In this document: in pieces, positions 9,413 to 17,793 of the stretch
How positions within the stretch are numbered: the stretch's first letter is position 1
Layout: every line of letters begins with the position of its first letter
Assembly: GCA_965215765.1 (NCBI GenBank)
Contig: OZ244118.1
Location: 1,488,001-1,552,000 of the forward strand
Length of the DNA stretch: 64,000 nt
Source of the DNA: G965212025 sp965215765
GTDB lineage: Bacteria > Pseudomonadota > Gammaproteobacteria > Poriferisulfidales > Oxydemutatoraceae
Direction of reading: 5' to 3'
Program-made: the position numbers and the translations under genes
Notes under the pieces: generated by a model
Told to the model about the DNA's origin: nothing
The model's database searches: none
Seen by the model: only the letters and a program-made list of their open reading frames with translations

Positions 9413-10654
9413 ATGCCTTACGGTCTTTTGCGATACGGCTTGTCCAGGCTCTACCCGGCCAGGCGTGACATTCCCGGGCGACGCCCGCTGAAAAAGTGCT
9501 ATGACGTCGTCATCATCGGGGGCGGTGGGCACGGGTTCGCAACCGCCTACTATTTGGCAAAGCACCATGGGATCACCGATGTTGCGGTGCTCGAGAAGTC
9601 GTATGTCGGTGGCGGTAACACGGCTAGAAACACGGCGGTCATTCGTTCGAATTATTTATCTCCTGAGTCAATTGCTTTTTACCAAGCCTCAGTGAAAATG
9701 TACGAAGGCCTCTCCAACGAGCTTGGCTACAACATGCTTTATTCCCAGAGAGGCCAACTCACGCTTGCGCATTCCAGTAGCACTATGAGGACATTTCGAT
9801 TGCGCGCTGAGACCGGAAAACACTTGGGTGTTCGTCTGGAGTTGGTGGATCGTGACCGGGTACGGCAAATCGTGCCTTTTCTGAATATGCCCCAAAGTGC
9901 TCGTTTCCCGATCTGCGGTGGCTTGTGGCATGCGGACGGGGGTACTGCGCGACATGATGCGGTTCCTTGGGGATACGCACGCCGGGCTTGGGAGCTTGGT
10001 GCCGAAATTCACCAGCGTACGGAAGTGACAGGGATACGAAAGCAGGGTGACCGCGTAACCGGCGTCGTTACGAATCGTGGCGAAGTGGCTTGCGAGCACG
10101 TTGTCCAGGCGGTTGCGGGCATGAGTACGGTTGTCTCGCGCATGGCTGGGTTTCGGCTGCCGATTCATGCGTATCCTCTGCAAGCCATGGTGACCACGCC
10201 GGTCAAGCCGTTTCTTGACCCACTGGTGAGTTCTGCCGGCCTGCACGCTTATTTTTCCCAAACGGCCAGAGGCGAAGTCGTTATTGGCGGAGGTTCGGAT
10301 CCCTACGAGTTGTACTCGACCCGCTCGACGCTTGATTTGAAAGAGACGTTGATCGCCAGCACCCTGGAGTTGTTTCCCTTCCTGTCCAAGGCAAGTATTT
10401 TGCGCCAATGGGCAGGGGTGACCGACATGACGCCAGACTATGCCCCGATCATGGGAGAAAGTCCGGTCAGGAACTATTGGCTGGATGCAGGTTGGGGAAC
10501 CTGGGGGTTCAAGGCAATCCCGATCGCTGGCAAATGTATGGCCGAGACCGTGGCGAAGGGACGTTCACCAGAGCTGTCTCGCCCTTTCCGGCTTGATCGT
10601 TTCCGCACCTTTGAATTACTGGATGAAGCGGGTGCGACTGCTGCGAGCCACTGA
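9413..10654 (+). CDS. mgdA: N-methylglutamate dehydrogenase subunit A (sarcosine oxidase beta-like)
   Basis: A 413-residue FAD protein homologous to the beta subunit of heterotetrameric sarcosine oxidase, matching its usual length. The start MPYGLLRYGLSRLYP fits the short N-terminal arm of that family. The dinucleotide site is VVIIGGGGHGFATAYYLA (about residues 32-49), followed by GGGNTARNTAVIRSNY, where the family binds FMN/FAD. C-terminal DAO features include GVTDMTPDYAPIMG and DAGWGTWGFKAIP. With MgdB, C and D it would oxidise N-methylglutamate to glutamate plus a formaldehyde-level one-carbon unit. No strong ribosome site precedes the ATG. The last 74 codons are tandemly duplicated downstream. 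Confidence 0.88.
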   Translation: MPYGLLRYGLSRLYPARRDIPGRRPLKKCYDVVIIGGGGHGFATAYYLAKHHGITDVAVLEKSYVGGGNTARNTAVIRSNYLSPESIAFYQASVKMYEGLSNELGYNMLYSQRGQLTLAHSSSTMRTFRLRAETGKHLGVRLELVDRDRVRQIVPFLNMPQSARFPICGGLWHADGGTARHDAVPWGYARRAWELGAEIHQRTEVTGIRKQGDRVTGVVTNRGEVACEHVVQAVAGMSTVVSRMAGFRLPIHAYPLQAMVTTPVKPFLDPLVSSAGLHAYFSQTARGEVVIGGGSDPYELYSTRSTLDLKETLIASTLELFPFLSKASILRQWAGVTDMTPDYAPIMGESPVRNYWLDAGWGTWGFKAIPIAGKCMAETVAKGRSPELSRPFRLDRFRTFELLDEAGATAASH

Positions 10655-11110
10655 TGGGGAGTGCTGAGGGATGAAGCAGCTACATTGCCCTTTGAATGCT
10701 CTGCGCAATATCAACGAATTTATTTGCTTCGGCGAAGTGGATATGGACTCCCAGGAACTGAGCAACCAGACTCCAGACTATGCCCCGATCATGGGAGAAA
10801 GCCCGGTCAGGAACTATTGGCTGGATGCAGGTTGGGGAACCTGGGGGTTCAAGGCAATCCCGATCGCTGGCAAATGTATGGCCGAGACCGTGGCGAAGGG
10901 ACGTTCACCAGAGCTGTCTCGCCCTTTCCGGCTTGATCGTTTCCGCACCTTTGAATTACTGGATGAAGCGGGTGCGACTGCTGCGAGCCACTGATGGGGA
11001 GTGCTGAGGGATGAAGCAGCTACATTGCCCTTTGAATGGTCTGCGCAATATCAACGAATTTATTTGCTTCGGCGAAGTGGATATGGACTCCCAGGAACTG
11101 AACAACGATG
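10433..11110 (+). repeat. Two-copy 340-bp tandem duplication, mgdA 3' end plus mgdB 5' end
   Basis: The block from about 10433 to 10772 (the last part of mgdA, the 16-bp spacer and the first 100 bp of mgdB) is repeated at once at 10773-11110 with very few changes. The mgdA stop at 10654 recurs at 10994 and the mgdB ATG at 10671 recurs at 11011, both offset by exactly 340 bp. mgdA (upstream) and mgdB (downstream) both remain whole. Confidence 0.93.
10671..10994 (+). pseudogene. Chimeric ORF: MgdB N-terminus joined to MgdA C-terminus
   Basis: The tandem duplication creates an open frame of 107 codons. It begins with about 32 residues of MgdB and continues in frame into about 74 residues of the MgdA C-terminus (TPDYAPIMGESP onward). 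It has the same GGGGAG-containing leader as real mgdB, so it is probably translated. It lacks the flavin domain and most of MgdB, so enzyme activity is unlikely. It is listed as a duplication by-product, though it is intact and in frame. Confidence 0.75.
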
Positions 11111-11295
11111 AGGGGCAGTGGCTTGCCCACTTGTGGGGGCAGGATACGGTTATGGGTCGGAGGCTGGAGTGGTGGTGCCACACGGCGAGTTCGTACTGGT
11201 TCATTGCCGAGCGCGACACGGTAACCGATGAAGTGATCAGAACACTCACGACCAAGGAATTTTTTGGCGCAAAGCGAGACAGCATAAATGACTAG
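11011..11295 (+). CDS. mgdB: N-methylglutamate dehydrogenase subunit B (sarcosine oxidase delta-like)
   Basis: A 94-residue small subunit similar to sarcosine oxidase delta. The opening MKQLHCPLNGLRNINEF aligns with the zinc-binding CPxCGPR opening of classical delta subunits, but the second cysteine is Asn. Later the WCHTASSYWF segment keeps the His but has Ser where delta subunits carry the last Cys. The zinc site therefore looks reduced or absent; I believe this may be usual in NMG-type proteins but cannot check. GGGGAG lies upstream. It overlaps mgdC by 8 bp. Its 5' end is also present in a duplicated copy at 10671. Confidence 0.85.
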   Translation: MKQLHCPLNGLRNINEFICFGEVDMDSQELNNDEGQWLAHLWGQDTVMGRRLEWWCHTASSYWFIAERDTVTDEVIRTLTTKEFFGAKRDSIND

Positions 11296-14182
11296 TCTCC
11301 GCCTTCCCGGTGCTTTGCTCATAGACCGCAAAAAGCCGCTCGGGTTTCGCTTTGAGGGTAAGCAGTATCTCGGCTATAGCGGCGACAGCGTCGCCAGTGC
11401 TCTGGCCGCCAATCAGGTCAGCTTGTTGTCGAGGTCATTCAAATACCATCGGCCGCGAGGCTTGTTGTCGCTGGTGGGCGGGGATGCCAATACTTTGTTG
11501 CAAATTGGTGGCGAGCCGAATGTGTTTGCTGACTTGCGCCCACTGGTTGAGGGCATGGAAATCACCGGGCAGAACTATAGCGGAAGCCTCGGAAGAGACC
11601 GGGAGGCATGGCTGTCTTATTTTTCGCGCTTTTTGCCAGTCGGTTTCTATTACAAGGCATTCTTTCGTCCCCGAGGTATCTGGGAGCGGCTGTGGGAACC
11701 TCTGTTTCGGAAAAAAACAGGGCTGGGGACTGTGGATTTGTCAGCTCGAGCGGACTATTGCGACAAGGTCTATACCTTCTACGACGTAGTGGTGGTTGGT
11801 GGCGGTCCCGCCGGCCTGGCTGCGGCGTTGGCTGCGGCAGATGCTGGGGCGCAAACGCTGGTTGTGGAGGAAAGCCACATTTTGGGAGGGTCGCTGAATT
11901 GGTCGCGATTTCCCGACTCTGAACAGCAGTCGCGCCTGGGAAAGGAATTGCGCGCCGAGGTTTCCGACAAGCAAAATATTGAGATCCTGACTGGCGCGGT
12001 TTGCAATGGCTGGTTCGCGGATAACTGGCTACCCCTTATTCGCGACAACCGCATGTTCAAAGTACGCGCTCGTGAGTTGATCCTGGCGACTGGCACGCTG
12101 GAGCAACACGTTGTTTTCCACAACAACGATTTGCCTGGCATCATGCTGGTTTCCGCCGCGCAACGGTTGCTCAAGCTTTACGGGGTATGTCCGGGCAAAA
12201 AAGCTGTTGTTCTCACTGAGAGTTCCGAAGGTTACGGTGCGGCACTCGACCTTGCCGACGCCGGGTGTGAAGTTGCCGCCGTCGTCGATATGCGTGCCGA
12301 ACCCCCTGAGTGCCCCTTGTCGCAAGAGGTCAAATCCCGTGCCATACGAACGGTCGCCGGTAGTGCCGTGTACGAGGCACATTCGCGGAAAAAGCGACTC
12401 GTTTCAGTCGCTGTGTCTTCCATCATTGCCCGGGGAGCTTGCCAGCAGAGCTCTGAAAATGTGGATTGCGACCTGCTGTGCATGACGGGCGGTCAAATGC
12501 CGGCGTACCAGCTGGCACTGCAGGCCGGAGGAAAGTTGACCCACGATGACGCTCTTTCGATTTTCGAGATTGTTGATCTGCCAAAACACGTTTTCACAGC
12601 CGGCTCCATGAATGGCTATCACGATCTTGACACCCTCGTGCTTGATGGCAGACGTGCCGGTCATGAAGCGGCAAGATCTTTGGGTCTGGAATCTTCTGCG
12701 CCGCCTGTGTCCCCGGAAAGCTCGCACAAAAGACCCAACTTCGACTGGCCCATTTTCCCCCACCCGAAGGGCAAGGAATTTGTGGACTTTGATGAAGATT
12801 TGCAAATCAGGGACATCCTCAATGCTTGTGCGGACGGATATGATGAGTTGGAGCTTGTCAAACGCTATTCGACTGTTGGCATGGGCCCCTCGCAGGGTCG
12901 ACACTCGGCGCTGCCGACAGCCCGCATTGTGGCGCATGCAACATCACGCAGCCTTTCCGAGTGCGGCGTGACAACCGCCCGCCCGCCGTTGCGTCCGGAA
13001 CGCCTTGAAGTGCTTGCCGGTCGCAGTTTCCAGCCTGAAAGACGTACCGCCATACACCATCGCCACCTTGAGGCCGGGGCTTTTATGGTGCCGGTTGGTT
13101 TGTGGTGGCGCCCTGGATTTTACGGGGAGGAGCCACAGGCTTCCGCATGCATACGCCGTGAAACGCTTGCGATTCGTAACAACGTCGGGCTAATCGACGT
13201 GTCCACGCTCGGGAAAATCGAAGTTCGTGGTGCCGATGCCGGAGAGTTTCTGAATCGTGCCTACACCTTTTCCTACAAAAAGCAGGTGGTGGGAACGACA
13301 CGGTACTTGTTGATGGTTAACGAGTTCGGGGCAGTGCTTGACGATGGTGTCGCTGCCCGGATTTCAGACGAGCATTACTACATCACGACGACGACCGGAG
13401 GGTCAGACCAGATTTTTCGCACCCTTCTCTGGTGGAATTCACAGTGGCAATTGGACGTGGATCTGGCAAATGTGACGTCGGCGTATGCGGGCGTCAATAT
13501 CGCTGGCCCCAATTCACGCGCCGTATTGAAAAAGCTTTGTCCCGGTGTCGATTTGTCTGCTGAGGCTTTTCCCTATCTGGCGGTGCAAGATGGTTCAGTC
13601 GCGGACATTCCCGCGCGCATTATGAGAGTGGGCTTTGTTGGTGAGCTCGGCTACGAAGTTCATGTTCTGGCACCACAAGGCGAGGCCTTGTGGGATGCGC
13701 TGGTCGCGGCTGGTCGCGAGTTCCAGATCTGTCCCGTCGGTGTCGATGCACAGCGTCAGCTCAGACTTGAAAAAGGTCATGTCATCATCGGCCAGGACAC
13801 TGACGCGAACACGACGGCTCACGAAATTCAGATGGGCTGGGCGATTGCGAAAAAGAAACCTTATTTTGCCGGCAGCCGCGCGGTTGCCATTCGCGAAAGA
13901 TTGCCACTCAGGCGAAAGCTGGTGGGTTTCACGCATGAAGGGGAAGAAAGGGACGCGCCATTGGAATCGAACCTGATCATCGAGGAAGGCAAAGTGGCCG
14001 GGCGTGTCACATCGGTGGGGTACTCGCCGACGCTGGAAAAAACCGTGGGTCTGGCATTTGCCCGCCCTGATGTTGCGCTCGGTGACGAGATGCAGGTCAA
14101 GCTGGAAAATGGAGAGCTGGTTCCCGTGACAGTGGCGGAAATGCCCTTCTACGACGCTGACAACAAGAGGCAGAAAACATAG
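11288..14182 (+). CDS. mgdC: N-methylglutamate dehydrogenase subunit C (sarcosine oxidase alpha-like)
   Basis: A 964-residue protein with the domain order of sarcosine oxidase alpha. It has an N-terminal ferredoxin-like segment (about residues 15-100, with KYHRPRGLLSL), an NAD(P)-binding domain with VVVVGGGPAGLAAALAAADA near residue 166, and a C-terminal aminomethyltransferase (GCV_T) half from about 590 that would bind folate. Typical C-terminal marks are GFVGELGYEVHV and RLEKGHVIIGQDTD. In this family the C-terminal half can pass the methylene group to tetrahydrofolate. It overlaps mgdB by 8 bp and abuts mgdD, so the four subunits are tightly coupled. Confidence 0.9.
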   Translation: MTSLRLPGALLIDRKKPLGFRFEGKQYLGYSGDSVASALAANQVSLLSRSFKYHRPRGLLSLVGGDANTLLQIGGEPNVFADLRPLVEGMEITGQNYSGSLGRDREAWLSYFSRFLPVGFYYKAFFRPRGIWERLWEPLFRKKTGLGTVDLSARADYCDKVYTFYDVVVVGGGPAGLAAALAAADAGAQTLVVEESHILGGSLNWSRFPDSEQQSRLGKELRAEVSDKQNIEILTGAVCNGWFADNWLPLIRDNRMFKVRARELILATGTLEQHVVFHNNDLPGIMLVSAAQRLLKLYGVCPGKKAVVLTESSEGYGAALDLADAGCEVAAVVDMRAEPPECPLSQEVKSRAIRTVAGSAVYEAHSRKKRLVSVAVSSIIARGACQQSSENVDCDLLCMTGGQMPAYQLALQAGGKLTHDDALSIFEIVDLPKHVFTAGSMNGYHDLDTLVLDGRRAGHEAARSLGLESSAPPVSPESSHKRPNFDWPIFPHPKGKEFVDFDEDLQIRDILNACADGYDELELVKRYSTVGMGPSQGRHSALPTARIVAHATSRSLSECGVTTARPPLRPERLEVLAGRSFQPERRTAIHHRHLEAGAFMVPVGLWWRPGFYGEEPQASACIRRETLAIRNNVGLIDVSTLGKIEVRGADAGEFLNRAYTFSYKKQVVGTTRYLLMVNEFGAVLDDGVAARISDEHYYITTTTGGSDQIFRTLLWWNSQWQLDVDLANVTSAYAGVNIAGPNSRAVLKKLCPGVDLSAEAFPYLAVQDGSVADIPARIMRVGFVGELGYEVHVLAPQGEALWDALVAAGREFQICPVGVDAQRQLRLEKGHVIIGQDTDANTTAHEIQMGWAIAKKKPYFAGSRAVAIRERLPLRRKLVGFTHEGEERDAPLESNLIIEEGKVAGRVTSVGYSPTLEKTVGLAFARPDVALGDEMQVKLENGELVPVTVAEMPFYDADNKRQKT

Positions 14183-14928
14183 TGGGCGAAAGGAACACAC
14201 AGGCAGACGACTTTCTTTTGCGCTCGCCGATTTATCGTGCCTTGCTGGAGCAGGGAGCCAGCTTTCACGCCTTGAACAATACAGTGATTGCCGCCAGCTA
14301 TGGCAAGAAGGATGCCGCAGTCGGCCAGTTGGGACTTGCTGATCTTTCTCCTTTGCCGCGTGTTGGTTTCAGGGGACCAAGAACGCTTGATTGGGTGGGC
14401 AGCCAGCTGTTGCAAGTCCCGGAACGTAGCGGGGTTGCTGTCGCGCAGAATGACGGTAGTCTTCTGGCGCGGTTGACGGATGGAGAAGTGCTGATTTTGG
14501 ATTCTGCGGATGGGCGTACGGAAACTTGCACAAAGCTGAGCGAAGCACACGCTCAAGAGGCACCAAAGGGATGTTATCTTGCACCCCGCCATGCATCCCA
14601 TGCTTGGTTTCTTGTCATGGGTGAGCAGGCGAGCCAGATGTTTGCGAAATTATGCGCGCTTGACTTGCGCTCCGGGAGCTTCCCGATTGACAGCGTTGCT
14701 CAGACTGTGGTCGCCCGCGTCGGCAGCTTTATAATTCGCACAAGCATCGGGAACTTCCCGGCTTTTCATTTATTGGTGGATGTTTCGCTGGCAGAATACG
14801 TCTGGAATTGCTTGCTGGATGCGAAGACCGAGTTCAACGGTACGCTCGTCGGGTACGACGAGTTGATTCGTATATGCAGCAGGCCACAAGCACAAGGAGG
14901 AAAAATGAGGGAAGAAAATGACAATTGA
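14182..14928 (+). CDS. mgdD: N-methylglutamate dehydrogenase subunit D (sarcosine oxidase gamma-like)
   Basis: A 248-residue protein starting with GTG at 14182, which shares its first base with the mgdC stop (TAGTG). It resembles the gamma subunit of sarcosine oxidase: LADLSPLPRVGFRGP near residue 52, repeated short strands, and a C-terminal helix-rich part. It is somewhat longer than classical gamma subunits of about 200 residues. It has no catalytic residues and is presumed structural in the heterotetramer. It overlaps gmaS by 11 bp. Confidence 0.82.
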   Translation: MGERNTQADDFLLRSPIYRALLEQGASFHALNNTVIAASYGKKDAAVGQLGLADLSPLPRVGFRGPRTLDWVGSQLLQVPERSGVAVAQNDGSLLARLTDGEVLILDSADGRTETCTKLSEAHAQEAPKGCYLAPRHASHAWFLVMGEQASQMFAKLCALDLRSGSFPIDSVAQTVVARVGSFIIRTSIGNFPAFHLLVDVSLAEYVWNCLLDAKTEFNGTLVGYDELIRICSRPQAQGGKMREENDN

Positions 14929-16225
14929 TCTTGCAGCCGTGGCTGAGGCGAAAGGCATCCGATACTTTCTGATCAGTTTTGTCGATTTATTTGGCTCCTT
15001 GCGCGCCAAGTTGGTGCCCGTTCGCGCCATTGAGGAAATGCAAGAAAATGGAGCTGGCTTTGCCGGTTTTGCGACTTGGCTCGACATGACGCCCGCTGAT
15101 CCCGACATGTTTGCTATGCCCGACCCAAGCAGCCTGATGCAGTTACCGTGGAAGCCCGAGGTTGCCTGGCTGGCCTCTAACCTCCGGATGAGCGGCCAAG
15201 ACGTCGCCGCTTCACCGCGGGTCGCTTTGCAGACTCAAATTACGCGCGCCGAAGCTGCCGGTTACAGGGTAAAGACCGGTGTTGAGTGCGAGTTTTTTCT
15301 CGTCAATGCTGAAGGTACGAAAATTTTCGATACCAAAGACGTGCAACGAAAGCCCTGCTATGACCAACAGGCGTTGATGCGTTGCTATCCCGTTATCAGC
15401 GAAATTTGCGACTGTATGGAAAAATTGGGATGGGAGCCCTACCAGAACGATCACGAGGACGCCAACGGTCAGTTTGAAATGAACTGGGGTTACGACGACG
15501 TGCTAAAGACTGCTGACCGGCATGTGTTTTTCAAGTACATGGTTAAGACCATCGCTGAAAAGCATGACGCACGTGCGACCTTCGCGCCAAAACCATTCCC
15601 TGAGTTGACTGGTAACGGTTGCCACGCGCATGTCTCCGTGTGGAACAAAGAAGGGGTGAAAAACCTTTTTCTCGACTCCGATGACAGCCTCGGTCTGTCA
15701 CCCCTCGCTTACCATTTTCTGGGTGGCTTGATGCACAATGCGCCGTCCCTTTGCGCTGTTTTCAACCCCACCATTAACAGCTTCAAGCGTATCGGAGCAC
15801 CCACCACGTCATCTGGGGCGACTTGGTCACCGAATGCTGTGACGTATTCCGGGAATAACCGCACACACATGATCAGGGTGCCTGCTGAGGGTCGCTTTGA
15901 GTTGCGTTTGATGGACGGGGCGACGAACCCCTACTTGCTACAGGCGGGCATAATCGCTGCCGGTCTGGATGGTGTCGATAACAAGCGCGACCCTGGGAAG
16001 CCACTTTATATCAATATGTACGAGGAAGGGCAGCACATTGAGGCGGGCAATGAATTGCCGTCAAACCTCACTGATGCCTTGACCCTCTTTGAACAGAGCA
16101 CGCCTCTCAGGAAAGCGTTTGGTGATGAGCTGCTTGATGCGTACACCAAGCTCAAGACGAAGGAATGCAACGACTTCGGAGACAGTCAAAGCGACAGGGA
16201 GAGACAAAGTACGCTGGACTGCTAG
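14918..16225 (+). CDS. gmaS: Gamma-glutamylmethylamide synthetase (type III glutamine-synthetase-like)
   Basis: A 435-residue glutamine-synthetase-family enzyme that would ligate methylamine to glutamate with ATP, the first step of the NMG route. Marks include GAGFAGFATWLDMTPADPDM near residue 45, the metal site GVECEFFLV, NDHEDANGQFEMNWGY, the GNGCHAHVSVW region and RFELRLMDGATNPYL. AAGGAGGAAAA lies upstream of the ATG. The end SDRERQSTLDC looks like the family C-terminus as I recall it, so the gene is complete although its last 87 bp are repeated downstream. Its position directly after mgdABCD supports the assignment. Confidence 0.9.
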   Translation: MTIDLAAVAEAKGIRYFLISFVDLFGSLRAKLVPVRAIEEMQENGAGFAGFATWLDMTPADPDMFAMPDPSSLMQLPWKPEVAWLASNLRMSGQDVAASPRVALQTQITRAEAAGYRVKTGVECEFFLVNAEGTKIFDTKDVQRKPCYDQQALMRCYPVISEICDCMEKLGWEPYQNDHEDANGQFEMNWGYDDVLKTADRHVFFKYMVKTIAEKHDARATFAPKPFPELTGNGCHAHVSVWNKEGVKNLFLDSDDSLGLSPLAYHFLGGLMHNAPSLCAVFNPTINSFKRIGAPTTSSGATWSPNAVTYSGNNRTHMIRVPAEGRFELRLMDGATNPYLLQAGIIAAGLDGVDNKRDPGKPLYINMYEEGQHIEAGNELPSNLTDALTLFEQSTPLRKAFGDELLDAYTKLKTKECNDFGDSQSDRERQSTLDC

Positions 16226-17047
16226 TCATCTCCTCGCGTCTTCTCGTGCTGGTGCGGCGGGTTCAACCTGGCCAAGAATTCCCACTCAAGAAGGTTTCAG
16301 GGAAGAACCCCAAAAATATCTGCCTATCCCGATCAGGCTGATCAATGCCCACGCAGCCTCAATATGCGTACACCAAGCTCAAGACGAAGGAATGCAACGA
16401 CTTCGGAGATAGTCAAAGCGACAGAGAGAGATAAAGCAACGCTGGACTGCTAGTCAGCTCCTCGCGTGCCCTCGTGTCGGTGCGGCGGGTTCAAGCTGGC
16501 CATGAATTCCCACTCAAGAAGGGTTCAGGGAAGAACCCCAAAAATATCTGCCTATGCCGATCAGTCTGATCAATGCCCACGCAGCCTCAATATGCGTACA
16601 CCAAGCTCAAGACGAAGGAATGCAACGACTTCGGAGACAGTCAAAGCGACAGGGAGAGACAAAGCACGCTGGACTGCTAGTCATCTCCTCGCGTCTTCTC
16701 GTGCTGGTGCGGCGGGTTCAACCTGGCCAAGAATTCCCACTCAAGAAGGCTTCAGGGAAGAACCCCAAAAATATCGGCCTATCCCGATCAGGCTGATCAA
16801 TGCCCACGCAGCCTCAATATGCGTACACCAAGCTCAAGACGAAGGAATGCAACGACTTCGGAGACAGTCAAAGCGACAGGGAGAGACAAAGCACGCTGGA
16901 CTGCTAGTCATCTCCTCGCGTCTTCTCGTGCTGGTGCGGCGGGTTCAACCTGGCCAAGAATTCCCACTCAAGAAGGCTTCAGGGAAGAACCCCAAAAATA
17001 TCGGCCTATCCCGATCAGGCTGATCAATGCCCACGCAACCTCAATGA
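16139..17047 (+). repeat. Four-unit tandem array of about 227 bp at the gmaS / small-membrane-gene convergent junction
   Basis: Units begin at about 16139, 16366, 16594 and 16821 (spacing 227, 228, 227). Each carries the last 87 bp of gmaS with its stop, the short spacer, and the last ~80 bp of the convergent minus-strand gene. The first unit contains the real gmaS end and the last contains the real end of the minus-strand gene. Units 1, 3 and 4 are almost identical and unit 2 is more diverged. Open frames read through the array (for example 16466-17023) are by-products. Confidence 0.93.
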
Positions 17048-17228
17048 CGAAAGCCGACAAATTAAAGTCGTAGATCAACGATATTGCGACCAAGACCGAG
17101 CCTAGTACGTTGGCTAGCGAATACCAAATGCTCTCGCTGGCTATTTTCCCCATTTGCAGCAAGAGGTATGTGACCAAGATCAATCCGACGCCAATGTTTC
17201 CTATTAAATCGTGGAGTTCGTATTCCAT
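16968..17228 (-). CDS. Small two/three-helix membrane protein, CBU_0592-like (left copy)
   Basis: An 86-residue membrane protein starting MEYELHDLIGNIG. AGAGGAAATAAA before the ATG at 17228 supports this start over a longer frame. Hydrophobic stretches are at about residues 10-27, 36-54 and 60-78. The HDLIGNIGVGLIL opening resembles small proteins I know as CBU_0592-like, whose function is unknown. A second copy with about 80% similar sequence is at 26083-26343, on the other side of the Zorya operon. The 3' end of this gene lies in the tandem array, so three extra copies of its C-terminus precede it. Confidence 0.8.
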   Translation of the reverse strand: MEYELHDLIGNIGVGLILVTYLLLQMGKIASESIWYSLANVLGSVLVAISLIYDFNLSAFVIEVAWALISLIGIGRYFWGSSLKPS

Positions 17229-17793
17229 TTTATTTCCTCTTGTTTGAGATCCGGTGATTTTGTGGGCGAAAAGCCGATTGAACCGCTTTTTTCTTGCTCC
17301 CAGAAATGACAGGCGGGAAGTTTGCCACAAGCTTGGGAACTCATGCCAGACCGGGGAGAAAAATTTCTGCAGGCAAAGCCATGTTTGCCCGTGCGTTTGT
17401 TATGTCTTTTGCTGTGTGCCAGGTTTTGCCAATTTCTACAATGCCAGAAAGCACTACGCTGTAATTGCTGCATACTTCCCGGTTCGTTGCAATACGTGCC
17501 AAGCGGTCTTTTGGTTAACACCAATTTCTTTTGACAATTACAAGCCTGAAATGCGCTTACGCGATACGCTGACCTTATACATGGCGTAGAGACATGTCCG
17601 TACTGAGGGCATGCTGATTGCATAAAGCAGCTGTTCTTTAGAAGCAGACTCTGATGTTGTGCATACTTTCATTTGGATGCCTTTGTTTACAGAGATGGAT
17701 AAACAGAAAGTCAAGTAGCCTTTGTAAATTTAAGTGTACAATCACCTGTCCTATCAATAACTTGATAGAAATCTGAAAACAACAGGAGTGCAA
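17229..17793. other. Region upstream of zorA; first part duplicated beyond the island
   Basis: Up to 17393 this is the upstream region of the small membrane gene and is repeated at 26344-26508. From 17394 to 17793 no gene is supported. This part is A+T-rich and presumably carries the zorA promoter; a -10-like TACAAT lies at 17737-17742 without a convincing -35. A perfect inverted repeat follows at 17751-17768. Confidence 0.5.
17751..17768. promoter_or_regulatory. Candidate operator: perfect 7-bp inverted repeat before zorA
   Basis: CTATCAA and TTGATAG are separated by TAAC, between a -10-like TACAAT and the AACAGGAG ribosome site of zorA. The position suits a repressor site or a small 5'-leader hairpin. 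No regulator gene is visible nearby, so this is only a candidate. Confidence 0.35.

Noticed and set aside
9168..9413. 81-codon ORF between the hypothetical gene and mgdA
   Set aside because: It runs across a terminator hairpin and has no ribosome site or recognisable features.
16466..17023. 185-codon plus-strand ORF in the gmaS array
   Set aside because: It is an out-of-frame read through repeated gmaS and membrane-gene ends.
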